Source: Sphingomonas sp. AX6 (lineage in GTDB: Bacteria; Pseudomonadota; Alphaproteobacteria; Sphingomonadales; Sphingomonadaceae). From it: a stretch of DNA of 64,000 bases. Each line of letters starts with the position of its first letter. Position 1 is the first letter of the stretch. A program made the position numbers and the translations under genes. The DNA lies in contig NZ_LR733979.1 in the NCBI RefSeq assembly GCF_902506605.1, forward strand, positions 1,841,455 through 1,905,454, in the 5' to 3' direction. Below, piece after piece: positions 51,401-59,537 of the stretch. The notes beneath the pieces are model-generated. The model did not search any database. It was given only the letters and a program-made list of their open reading frames with translations, and was not told where the DNA came from.

Positions 51401-51931
51401 CGCTTCATCGACCAGCATCGCGGCCAGCGCCTCGCGCGCCATCACCGCTTCCTCGCGCGCCTCAAGCGGGCGGAAACCGGGGACAAGCCCCGCCTCCATC
51501 GGGAAGGACGAAAGCAGCGTCTGACAAAAGCCATGGATCGTCTGGATGCGGATGCCCCCGCCCGGTGCGTCCAGCACCCTCGCGAACAGCGTCCGCGCGC
51601 GTGCCAGCATCGCGGGTTCGGGGTCTTCGCCCAGCGCGATCAGATCGGCCTTCAAATCGCGCTCGGCCATCCTTACCCAGCGCGCCAGCCGGTCGTTGAT
51701 CCGGTCGGCCATTTCCGCCGCGCCCGCTTTGGTGAAGGTCACGCACAGGATCGCACCCGGATCCACCCCGCGCAGGAGCAGGCGATAGACGCGCGCCGAC
51801 AGCACCTGCGTCTTGCCCGTACCCGCCGAAGCCGCGAGCCAGACGTGCGACGCGGGATCGCTGGCGGCGGCCTGATTGCCGATCAGCGTGGGGAGCGGCC
51901 TTGTCGGCTTATGGGCGTCAGTCACGGCCAT
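48482..51931 (-). CDS. addA: double-strand break repair helicase-nuclease AddA
   Basis: A 1149-residue UvrD-family helicase with a C-terminal RecB-type nuclease; with AddB it resects double-strand breaks for RecA. Helicase motif I is WLAASAGTGKTQVLSARVY near residue 32, motif II is LIDEAQDTNLDQW near 405, and motif VI is YVATTRAEEQLVVSG near 860. The nuclease active site appears as VRVVDFKTMRR near residue 1070. Size is typical for the alphaproteobacterial enzyme. The start overlaps the addB stop by 14 bp. Confidence 0.96.
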   Translation of the reverse strand: MAVTDAHKPTRPLPTLIGNQAAASDPASHVWLAASAGTGKTQVLSARVYRLLLRGVDPGAILCVTFTKAGAAEMADRINDRLARWVRMAERDLKADLIALGEDPEPAMLARARTLFARVLDAPGGGIRIQTIHGFCQTLLSSFPMEAGLVPGFRPLEAREEAVMAREALAAMLVDEAAIGRTTNADAIGALSLRLGEGAAEAFLLACARAPDAMAALPSGIRPFLRRALDLPSGDVEAALAAACADDVFDTASLRRIADANHIWGTATGAAHAEIAARWFAASSEDRAVMIDDVRGIAHTAKGEARKYSPKLVAADPDYAELAGDLGDACAKLASIRARAGFADLLAQALAAGRAYADSYGQAKRRAGAVDFGDLIREAVKLLTQPGIGEWVRFKLDQVTDHVLIDEAQDTNLDQWMIVAAMADEYFAGEGARGDRHRTLFTVGDYKQAIFGFQGTDPLFYDAAHQRFVRMSEAVPIEAEMPRLSTLSLTHSFRSTRPILEFVDAAVAAMPEGGMGSYSDAQVHASEVKGPGSVTLWTPTMPIAADPEDEEGWVDDAVRAHAKRIARHIRGLIDGGAVLGAKGRALAPGDIMVLVKRRGELASLIVARLYAEGVPVAGVDRLRLNAPLAVQDLLAAVRFALQPEDDLSLASLLVSPLIGWTQDELMLAAPRARGSLWRHLRQTQPPERLAPLHAILNRADFDTPYVFLEAMLSGDLDGRRKLLERLGEEARDPIEELLSAALNFEKLATPSLQRFLDWFDRGEVEIKRDPSQGADAVRVMTAHGAKGLQAPLVILADATIDPDNTERAVLAWKPADFEGPAFPIFRPRGGEKSEALEVLVAEAERRELEEHWRLFYVATTRAEEQLVVSGWLTPRQDGKIPERSWYAVAAAGFDGLGITKPEEPDTRTFEGTAPQPAMSRRLAERPAQIDASALPDWLRQAAPQEARPPRPLAPSAITEDMVSDPPPGPAMRAAAERGRLLHRLFERLPAVSAPDRRDVAVRWLERACGVEDAVVRSALANDALAVIEDPRFADLFGPDALAEAPIAAVVDGLVVAGTVDRLLVEDARVRVVDFKTMRRAPSSQDAVPDAHIRQMAAYVAALQVVFPGRVVEAALLYTAGPSLFVIPSDRLTAAKPGFAPVEQSLPDNG

Positions 51932-54884
51932 ACCATTCGTCGCGGCGCATCAACTGGTCGTAGTCGGACCAGGGCGCATATTCGGGCTTCAGCTTGGCGG
52001 TGAACGCTTCGCTGCCCGTCAACCAGCGACCGACCGCGTCGGCGAAATGCTCGGTCGCGGTGGGAATGAATTCGTGCGGCAGCAGCTTGTCGTATTTGCC
52101 CGCGGGATCGACCGGAGAGACGATCCTTCCGAAACCGTCCTTGTGCTTGGCAAGCGACCAATATTCGAACGCGGCCACTTTTCCGGTGACGGGCACAAAC
52201 CCGCCGCGCTCGGCAATCAGTCCGAGCAGCCCGAGCTGCAGCGTGAATCCCGCCTTTGCGGCCTTTGGCGACGGCGCTTGTCCAGTCTTGTAATCGACGA
52301 CGGCGAGCGTGCCGTCGGGCATCCGGTCGATCCGGTCATACTTCCCGCGCAGTTCCACGCCCGCGATCGGGATCACGCCTTCGCGCTCGACATCCAGCAC
52401 GACGCGCCCCTCGCCTTCCTGTTCGACGATCCTGGTCGCGATCCAGTCGATCGCCTCGAACAGGCGCGGTGCCCATAACGCCCGCAGCATCGGGTGAGTG
52501 CGCTCATCATGCAGCATTGCCAGCGCGCGGGGACGCAGCTTGGCCGGATCGCAGCCATCTTCGCGCGCCCAATGCTCCAGTACGTCATGCACCGCCGTCC
52601 CGCGCCACGCCGGGCTGGGATCGGCGTCGACGGGATCAAGCGACATCAGGCCAAGGATGCGGCGGGCGTAGAAGGCGTAGGGATCGGCCTTCAACCGATC
52701 GACTTCGGTCACCGAAATCTTTTTGGGGCGCAACATCGCAGGCGGCACCGGCGCGGGGCGGTCGGCGGGGATATGCTCCGCCGCGCGATCGATCGCCGCC
52801 GCCCAGTTTTCGACATCGCCTGCCCGTTTCAATCCGCCCGATAGCGCGGTCAGCCGCAACAAGAAGCGCGACGCAATCGTCGGCGCGGTCGAATCGCGGC
52901 GCGCCCGCGTCAGCATCACTTCGGGTGCGCCAAGCGCGCCCGCAAAATCATGCGCCGACAGCCCGATGCGCCGCTCAAGCCCCGGCAAGCCAAGCTCGCT
53001 GCGGATGCGCGGTGCAAGCCAGGGATCGGGCGCGGCGAGCGGCGGCCACACCCCTTCGTTCAATCCGCCCAGGATCATCCGGTCGGCGGTCTGCAACCGT
53101 GCTTCGAGCAAACCATAGATGGCCAGCCGGGGATGCCCACCTTGCGGCGGGCGCACCGCGAGCTCGTCCATCAGGGTTCGCAACATCGAGGGCAGGCTGG
53201 CGGGATCGACCAACGACGGGCCATGTGCCCCCTCGGTCTCGAGCGCGTCGATCAGTTCCGCCGCCGACCGTCCTTCGGGTCGCGCCCAGACCGCATCCCC
53301 GGCCAGCGCACTCGCCGCCTCGCGCAGCATCGCGATCAGATCGGGGAGCGGTTGCGGCCCCCGCGCGACTGCCGCCTCGATCGGCGCCAGCAATTCGCGC
53401 GCATCGCGCCACCAGCCCGACGCCGCCTGTCGCAACCCCAGCGTACGCGCATCGCCCTCCGCCAGATGCCGGTCGATCGCGCGCAAGCCCGCTGCCGGAC
53501 GCGGCCCGCGCAATACGCGGTCTAGTGCGCGGACCCCTTCCAACCACGCAGGGCGTCGCTCGCCCGCCATGACCAGTGGGTGTTTGAGCAACGTCAGCAA
53601 CGCGAGGGGCGAAAATCGCTGCGCTGCTGCCTCGGCGATGGCCAGCAACAGCGTGCCCGGCGGCAATGCCGATAGCGGCTGCCCTGCGGAATCGTCGATC
53701 GTCAGTCCCCAGCGCGCGCAGTGGGCCGCCACCCGCCTTGCGAGCGCCCGGTCGGGCGTCACCAGCGCCGCGGTTCGCCCGGGCGTCTCCAATGCCTCGC
53801 GAAGCGCGATGGCAATCGTCTGGGCTTCGGCGGCAGGCGTCGGCGCCTCGACCACCGATACGTCCTTCAACTGACGCTCACCCGATGGCAGGTCGGTCCA
53901 ATGATGGGTGAATTCGGCGGGTGCCAGTGCATTGGCGATGGCCCGCCCACGCGCAGGCGGCGCGTCATGCTCGCTGCCGTCGCGCCAGCGTTTGAACTCG
54001 CCCCGCGCCACGCCCATCCGGTCGAGCAGCAGCTTCATATGGAACTGTGCGTGCGTTTCGATCGACCGCTTGGCAAACCCTGAAACCGGGTCCGGCGCGT
54101 GTGGCCCCAGCGCCTCCCATTGATCGTCGGGCATCTCGATCGACAGACCGGGCAGCATGACCATGCCGTCGCGCAGCTCTGAAATGCTGCGCAGCAATTT
54201 GGCCACTGCAGGCGAAGAGGTTGCGATCCCTGCGGCGCAGACGAAACCCGCAGGCGGTGTCTCACGCCAACGCTGCGCGACCTTTGCCAGCAACCGCGAG
54301 CGCCGGGTGGCGAGATCGATCCGTCCCAGCCGCTTGAGTTCGCGCGGCCACGCATCCAGCACGATACCGAACAACTCTAGCGCACGCTGCCAATGTTCGG
54401 ACAATTCCGGGGTCAGCTCGATCTCACGCAGTCGGTCAGGCGCGACTTCCTCGGCCAGCAACTGGTCGAGCGTGCGCGCCAGGTCGCCCGCCAGCCGCAC
54501 CGCTTCGCCCGCATCGACCGGGGTGCCCGATCGCACACGCGCTTCGCTCACCAGCCGCGCCAGGATCATCCGTCGCTGAAGCGGATCGACCGCGGGCGGC
54601 ACCGGGTCGACATCGTCCGCCGCATCGAGCAAAGAGCCGACGCTTTCATCCAGTTCGGGATCGCCGATCGCCACCAGCCGCGGCAGCAACAACCCACCCC
54701 CGCTCGCACGCACGAACGCATCGCTGATGCTGCGCCGCGCGCGGTTGTTGGGCAGCAGTACCAGACCGCGGGCCAGCGCCATCGGGTCGCTGCCGAAGCG
54801 TCGGATCAGGCCGTTCGCCAGCGCGTCGCCGAACGCCCGGTGGCTCGGAATGGTGTAGAGCGCAGGATGCCTGCGTTCACCCAT
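51918..54884 (-). CDS. addB: double-strand break repair protein AddB
   Basis: A 988-residue partner of AddA. The N-terminal helicase-like half is degenerate (LLPNNRARRSISDAFVR rather than a good Walker A). A motif typical of the family, ILGGLNEGVWPPLAAPDPW, lies near residue 620. The C-terminal RecB-type nuclease domain contains LAVVDYKTGQAPSPK near residue 865. Iron-sulfur cysteines of the Bacillus type are not evident. The start overlaps murU by 8 bp. Confidence 0.94.
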   Translation of the reverse strand: MGERRHPALYTIPSHRAFGDALANGLIRRFGSDPMALARGLVLLPNNRARRSISDAFVRASGGGLLLPRLVAIGDPELDESVGSLLDAADDVDPVPPAVDPLQRRMILARLVSEARVRSGTPVDAGEAVRLAGDLARTLDQLLAEEVAPDRLREIELTPELSEHWQRALELFGIVLDAWPRELKRLGRIDLATRRSRLLAKVAQRWRETPPAGFVCAAGIATSSPAVAKLLRSISELRDGMVMLPGLSIEMPDDQWEALGPHAPDPVSGFAKRSIETHAQFHMKLLLDRMGVARGEFKRWRDGSEHDAPPARGRAIANALAPAEFTHHWTDLPSGERQLKDVSVVEAPTPAAEAQTIAIALREALETPGRTAALVTPDRALARRVAAHCARWGLTIDDSAGQPLSALPPGTLLLAIAEAAAQRFSPLALLTLLKHPLVMAGERRPAWLEGVRALDRVLRGPRPAAGLRAIDRHLAEGDARTLGLRQAASGWWRDARELLAPIEAAVARGPQPLPDLIAMLREAASALAGDAVWARPEGRSAAELIDALETEGAHGPSLVDPASLPSMLRTLMDELAVRPPQGGHPRLAIYGLLEARLQTADRMILGGLNEGVWPPLAAPDPWLAPRIRSELGLPGLERRIGLSAHDFAGALGAPEVMLTRARRDSTAPTIASRFLLRLTALSGGLKRAGDVENWAAAIDRAAEHIPADRPAPVPPAMLRPKKISVTEVDRLKADPYAFYARRILGLMSLDPVDADPSPAWRGTAVHDVLEHWAREDGCDPAKLRPRALAMLHDERTHPMLRALWAPRLFEAIDWIATRIVEQEGEGRVVLDVEREGVIPIAGVELRGKYDRIDRMPDGTLAVVDYKTGQAPSPKAAKAGFTLQLGLLGLIAERGGFVPVTGKVAAFEYWSLAKHKDGFGRIVSPVDPAGKYDKLLPHEFIPTATEHFADAVGRWLTGSEAFTAKLKPEYAPWSDYDQLMRRDEWYGRD

Positions 54885-55626
54885 CGGCCAGCATCGCCTC
54901 GGTCGCTTTGATCGCGGGCGGCGACCCGACGTCGAACCACAGGCCGCTATGCGCGACGCCGTATGCGCGGCCGGCGTCGATCGCGCGCTGCCAGAACAAA
55001 TTGGTGGAGAACGGCCCCTCTGGCCAGTCCGCGATCACCCGCGGCGACAATATCTGAACGCCGGTGAACACGAATGGCGCGAGCCGTCCGGGCGCGCGGC
55101 GCTTGACGATCCGGCCATGCGCGTCGAGGTGGAAATCGCCCTGCCCGCCATGACAATGCGCGCGCGCGTGGGGCACCAACAGCAACAGCGCGTCCATCGC
55201 CTGATCGTCCCAATGCTGCGCCAGTTGCACGATCGCGTCGATCGGTCCGTCCACCCACAAATTGTCGCTGTTGACGCACAGGAACGGCCGGTCGCCGATC
55301 ATCTCGCGTGCCTGGACCAGTCCGCCGCCCGTTTCCATCAATTGCGCGCGTTCGTCGGAGACGACGACATCGATGTCCTTCACCCGCGCCTTCAGATGCG
55401 CTTCCATCGCGTCGGCCAGATAATGGACGTTGACGATCGCACGTTTCACCCCCGCACCGCGCAGCCGGTCGAACACATGGTCGATCAGCGCCTTGCCCGC
55501 CACTTCGACCAGCGGCTTGGGCCGGGTCGCGGTCAGCGGGCGCATCCGCTTGCCCAGCCCCGCCGCCATCACCATCGCGGTTTCGGGCACCGGGACCTTC
55601 GGATTGGGGCGCAGGCGACGGATCAT
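54877..55626 (-). CDS. murU: N-acetylmuramate alpha-1-phosphate uridylyltransferase MurU
   Basis: A 249-residue nucleotidyltransferase of the cell-wall recycling shunt; it makes UDP-MurNAc and so bypasses the fosfomycin-sensitive MurA step. The N-terminal signature MVMAAGLGKRMRPLTATRPK, followed by PLVEVAGKALIDH, is clear. VNSDNLWVDG and FVFTGVQILSP are substrate-site segments. The start (55626) overlaps the amgK stop as ATGA. A longer frame to 55788 only extends into amgK. Confidence 0.92.
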   Translation of the reverse strand: MIRRLRPNPKVPVPETAMVMAAGLGKRMRPLTATRPKPLVEVAGKALIDHVFDRLRGAGVKRAIVNVHYLADAMEAHLKARVKDIDVVVSDERAQLMETGGGLVQAREMIGDRPFLCVNSDNLWVDGPIDAIVQLAQHWDDQAMDALLLLVPHARAHCHGGQGDFHLDAHGRIVKRRAPGRLAPFVFTGVQILSPRVIADWPEGPFSTNLFWQRAIDAGRAYGVAHSGLWFDVGSPPAIKATEAMLADG

Positions 55627-56603
55627 TTCGCGGCAATCGCCATCGGATCGCCGCGCATGTCGGCGGGAATATTGGCGTCGAACCAGGCCTTTACGCGACC
55701 GAGCGCCGGATGCGCCAGATCGCGTTCCAGATATCCCCAGACGCGCGGGCACAGGGTCGGATAGCGCGGCTTGCCGTCGCGCCGCCAAAGCCGGGTGAAG
55801 ATACCGATGATCTTCGCATTCCGCTGCGCGCCCAGCACATGATAGGCGGCGGTAAACGCGTCCCCCTCTCCGGTCGCGGTGCGATAGCGATCCAGCATCG
55901 CCGTCTCGACGCCCTCGGGCACATCGCGCCGCGCGTCCTGCAACAGCGACACCAGGTCGTAAGCGGGATGCCCCGCCAGCGCGTCCTGAAAATCGAGCAG
56001 ACCGATCGCACCATCGTCCAGCAGCATGATGTTTTCCGCATGATAATCACGCAGCACCATCACATCGCGCACGCTGTCCACGCCTTCGAGGACCGCGTCC
56101 CACGCCGCCTCATAACCTGCGAGATCGACGTCGAGTCCGATCGCCGGACAATACCATTCGGTCATGAGCCCGGCCTCGCGCTGGCAGGTCGCACGGTCAT
56201 ACGGATCGACCGCCGCGGCGGGATGCGCGCGGAGCGCCACCAGCAGGTCGATCGCCTGCGCATAGAGCGCATCCTCTCGCGCCGGTTCGGCATCGACGGT
56301 CTCGCGCATCCGCGCATCGCCAAAGTCCTCGATCAGGACCAAGCCATGCGACAAGTCTTCGGCATGGATCGTCGGCGCGCGAAAGCCCCGCTCGCCCAAC
56401 CAGCGCGCGATCGAGATGTACGGACGCGGGTCTTCGTGCGGCGGCGGCGCGTCCATCAGGATCGCCACGCGCTCGCCATCGCGCACCCGAAAATAGCGGC
56501 GGAACGACGCATCGCCCGCGACCGGCTCGATCAGAGCGTCGTGCCAACCATTTTCATCGAGGAAATCGTACGCCGCATCGGGCGGAATCATGTCAAAGGC
56601 CAT
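55623..56603 (-). CDS. amgK: N-acetylmuramate/N-acetylglucosamine anomeric kinase AmgK
   Basis: About 326 residues, aminoglycoside-phosphotransferase fold. Phosphorylates MurNAc or GlcNAc at C1 to supply MurU. Key segments are AGDASFRRYFRVRDGERVAI near residue 30, the catalytic loop VMVLRDYHAENIMLL near 205, and the metal-binding GLLDFQDALAGHPAYDL. Starts at 56603 and 56615 are both possible; 56603 has GGAAGGA close upstream. The 5' end lies within tsaE (about 16 bp overlap) and the 3' end overlaps murU. Confidence 0.93.
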   Translation of the reverse strand: MAFDMIPPDAAYDFLDENGWHDALIEPVAGDASFRRYFRVRDGERVAILMDAPPPHEDPRPYISIARWLGERGFRAPTIHAEDLSHGLVLIEDFGDARMRETVDAEPAREDALYAQAIDLLVALRAHPAAAVDPYDRATCQREAGLMTEWYCPAIGLDVDLAGYEAAWDAVLEGVDSVRDVMVLRDYHAENIMLLDDGAIGLLDFQDALAGHPAYDLVSLLQDARRDVPEGVETAMLDRYRTATGEGDAFTAAYHVLGAQRNAKIIGIFTRLWRRDGKPRYPTLCPRVWGYLERDLAHPALGRVKAWFDANIPADMRGDPMAIAAK

Positions 56604-57040
56604 CGGTCCTTCCATGACGCGGGCACTTGCGCTGTCAAGCCACGCCCCCCGTCTTCGCGTAGCGCCAGCGACAGGATGAGCGCTTCGGGCCACCGGTCGA
56701 CGCCGCCCAATTCGGGCCATTCGACGATCAGCAGCGAGTCCTCGCGCGCCTCGTCCAGTCCCAGTTCGGCCAGTTCCGACACATCCTCGATCCGGTAGAG
56801 ATCGACGTGCAGCACTGGGAAGGCGACTTCCGGCGGTGCATAGGGCTGCACGATCGCGAACGACGGCGACGGCGCTTCTTCTTCGAGGCCCAGCGCCGCG
56901 AGCAGCCCGCGCGCAATGCTGGTCTTGCCCGCGCCCAATGGCCCCGAAAGCGCGATCAGGTCGCCGGGTCGCGCAACCGACGCCAGTGCCGCGCCGAAGT
57001 CATGCGACGCCTGTCCATCCACAAGCGTCAGCGCGCTCAT
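56588..57040 (-). CDS. tsaE: tRNA threonylcarbamoyladenosine biosynthesis ATPase TsaE
   Basis: A 150-residue P-loop ATPase of the t6A pathway, working with TsaB and TsaD. Walker A is LSGPLGAGKTSIARGLL near residue 32; PSPSFAIVQPY and VLHVDLYRI follow as usual. The start overlaps the divL stop as ATGA. Its t6A product is the substrate of MtaB, encoded at 27350-28723. Confidence 0.94.
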   Translation of the reverse strand: MSALTLVDGQASHDFGAALASVARPGDLIALSGPLGAGKTSIARGLLAALGLEEEAPSPSFAIVQPYAPPEVAFPVLHVDLYRIEDVSELAELGLDEAREDSLLIVEWPELGGVDRWPEALILSLALREDGGRGLTAQVPASWKDRWPLT

Positions 57041-59385
57041 CCGCGCGGCACCGTGATCGACACCATCGTCCCCTGTCCCGGTTCGGACAGCATCTCGATG
57101 CGCCCGCCATGCGCCTCGACGAAGCGTCGCGCGAGCGGCAGTCCCAACCCCAGAGGTCGTTCGTCGTCGCGCGCGATGTCGTGCCGCGCGAACCGGTCGA
57201 ACGCGCGATCGACCTCGGTCTTCGACAGGCCGGGGCCGTTGTCCGACACGATGATCCGCGCCTCCGCATCGGTGCCGTCGATGTGAAGCAATACCCGGCC
57301 GCCAAACGGCGTACCGATCACCGCATGGCTGACGACATGCTCGACAGCCTGGCGCAACCGGCGCTGATCGCCCGCCACTGCACCCGCACTGCCGTCGATC
57401 TCGACCGCCAGGTCGATCCGCTTGGCCTTGATCCGTTCGGCCACCGGTTCGATCGCGGCATGGGCCAGCCGTTCCAGATCGACCGGGCGTTTGTCGGGGA
57501 TCGAATCCTCGTTCTGGGTCAGATCGAGCACGTCGTCTATCAACGCCGCCAGCCGGATGACCGAATTCAGGATCGCCTCGATATAGTCGCGTCCGCTCTC
57601 GCTCAGCGTGCCCGCATAGCCGCCATGGATCATCTCGGCGAACCCCTGGATCGAGGTGAGCGGCGTGCGCAATTCATAGCTCATATTGGCGACGAATGCG
57701 GTTTTGACCTGATCTGCGGCTTCCAGCGCCTCGTTGCGGTCGCGCAGCGCGCGCTCCATCCGACGGCTGTCGGTGACGTCGAGCATCGTGAACAGCGCGT
57801 TGCCGTCGGGAAGTGGCACTGCGGCGAAATCGAAATGGCGGCCATCGCCGAACTGTACACGCCCACCGCGCTGCATCCGTTCGGCGGTCGCAAAGCGCAC
57901 CAGCTCGCCGATCAGCGTCGATCGCCGCGGATCGGCCAATTGCCGCGCCGCCTTCTTTGCCAGCGTATCGACATGCGGATGCCCGGCCAGAAACTCTTCC
58001 TCGAATCCCCAAACGGTGCGGAATTTGTTGTTCCAGATCAACAAGCGCCCATCGGCCCCGAACACCCCGATCGACTCGTTCAGATTGTCGAAAGTCGCGC
58101 TCCGCGTTCGCAGCAATGTGTCACGCGCGGAGGCAAGCTGGACCTGCTCAGTCCGGTCCTCGAAAATCAGCAACAAACCACCTTCGGGAAGCGGCTGCGC
58201 GACGACGCGCAAATGAATGCCGCCGGGCAAATGCCACGCCTCTTCGATCGCGCCCTCGCCCGCCAGGAACCATTGACGGCGTTCTTCCTTCCACCCTGGA
58301 AAATCACGCACCTCCGGCACGCGCTTGGCTTCGCGCATCCGTTCCAGCACCCGGTCGAATTCGGGGCGATCCGCCAACCACTCGGTCCGCATCGCGAACA
58401 TCCGCCGAAACGGCTGATTGCAAAAGGTCAGCGTGCGATCGGGACTGAACTGCGCCACGCCCGACGACAACAGGTCGAGCATCGATCGCTGCGCCTTCGC
58501 GAACCGTTTCAGCCCGCCCATCGCCTGTTCGAGTTCGTCGATATCGACCGCGAAGCCCGCCGTACCGCCACCGGGCAATGGCACGTCATGGATGCGCATC
58601 ATCCGGCGCGCGCCGTCGATCGTCGCGGGCATATGGCTGACCAGCGGCTGGCTGGCTTCGCGTGCCTTTGACGGCTGGGCCAGCGGCCCGCCCACCCCTT
58701 CGCCTTCGATCAGTTCGAGTTGACGGCGCACCACATCACCCGCGCTTTCCGCCTCGACCGCGCGGACATAAGCGGAATTGACCATCGCCAGTTTCAGGTC
58801 GCGGTCCCGATACCACATCGGCAGCGGCGCGACCTCGATCAGTCCGGCGAGCGCGTCGAACGCCGAATGAAGATCGCGCAATTCGCCATCGAGGCGGATC
58901 ACTTCTCCCTGCACCTCGGTCGCATCGAAGAACCAGACGAGCACCCCGCCCGGCGCATTCAACGCCGATGGCGCACGGTCACCGACCGCGAGCAAGGCAC
59001 GCTTAGCCCCCTGCACCCGAACCTGACGCCGGAACGGCCGCGCCGCCCGTTGCGCGGCGGCAACATCGCTCGTCAATGCAGCGATGTCGTCGCGTTCGAT
59101 GCCATCGTCGTCGCGTGAAAGATCGCTCAACGTCTCAGGTGGAAACGGCAGCCCCAGCCATCCGACCAGCGCCGATCCCGCATCGATGCGCCCATCGGCA
59201 CGCACCAGCATTGCCCGCGCAGGCGACGCATCGCTTTGTACCTTCAGCCGGAGCGCGGTGTCGCGAATTTCGGCCGCATCACGCCGCGCGCGCAGGCCCT
59301 TGGCGAGCGCGACGACGGACACCGCCACAAGCAGTGCGAGCACGATCCCTGCGCCCAACGCGACACTGGTCGATACCGCGATCAC
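57037..59385 (-). CDS. divL: DivL-type PAS sensor kinase with Tyr at the phospho-acceptor position
   Basis: A 782-residue membrane-anchored (helix at residues 8-30) protein with PAS-like domains and a C-terminal kinase core. In the H-box the normally phosphorylated His is replaced: FVANMSYELRTPLTSI, with Tyr570. This is the hallmark of DivL, which in Caulobacter signals to CckA and so controls CtrA. In the ATPase domain the G1 (SDNGPGLSKTE) and G2 (LGLGLPLARRF) boxes are present, but the N-box Asn is not evident (EHVVSHAVIGTP), so ATP binding may be weak. GTG start. First gene of the tsaE-amgK-murU-addBA run. Confidence 0.9.
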   Translation of the reverse strand: MIAVSTSVALGAGIVLALLVAVSVVALAKGLRARRDAAEIRDTALRLKVQSDASPARAMLVRADGRIDAGSALVGWLGLPFPPETLSDLSRDDDGIERDDIAALTSDVAAAQRAARPFRRQVRVQGAKRALLAVGDRAPSALNAPGGVLVWFFDATEVQGEVIRLDGELRDLHSAFDALAGLIEVAPLPMWYRDRDLKLAMVNSAYVRAVEAESAGDVVRRQLELIEGEGVGGPLAQPSKAREASQPLVSHMPATIDGARRMMRIHDVPLPGGGTAGFAVDIDELEQAMGGLKRFAKAQRSMLDLLSSGVAQFSPDRTLTFCNQPFRRMFAMRTEWLADRPEFDRVLERMREAKRVPEVRDFPGWKEERRQWFLAGEGAIEEAWHLPGGIHLRVVAQPLPEGGLLLIFEDRTEQVQLASARDTLLRTRSATFDNLNESIGVFGADGRLLIWNNKFRTVWGFEEEFLAGHPHVDTLAKKAARQLADPRRSTLIGELVRFATAERMQRGGRVQFGDGRHFDFAAVPLPDGNALFTMLDVTDSRRMERALRDRNEALEAADQVKTAFVANMSYELRTPLTSIQGFAEMIHGGYAGTLSESGRDYIEAILNSVIRLAALIDDVLDLTQNEDSIPDKRPVDLERLAHAAIEPVAERIKAKRIDLAVEIDGSAGAVAGDQRRLRQAVEHVVSHAVIGTPFGGRVLLHIDGTDAEARIIVSDNGPGLSKTEVDRAFDRFARHDIARDDERPLGLGLPLARRFVEAHGGRIEMLSEPGQGTMVSITVPRG

Positions 59386-59477
59386 CGCCGTCTCTCGTCC
59401 GTCCGTTCAGGCACCCATGCTGGTCGCAACATCGCTTCGCTCTAGGCGAAAGATCGGGATGGCGGAATGGGATGGAC

Positions 59478-59520
59478 AAAAAAAGCGCGCGGGAAGTTCG
59501 CCTTCCCGCGCGCCGTTTTT
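59478..59520. terminator. intrinsic terminator for the TonB receptor gene (possibly bidirectional)
   Basis: A 12-bp perfect stem GCGCGCGGGAAG/CTTCCCGCGCGC with a 5-base loop, flanked by seven A on one side and five T on the other. It lies 17 bp past the TonB-receptor stop and upstream of divL. Confidence 0.9.
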
Positions 59521-59537
59521 GAATGGCCGATTGCGGC

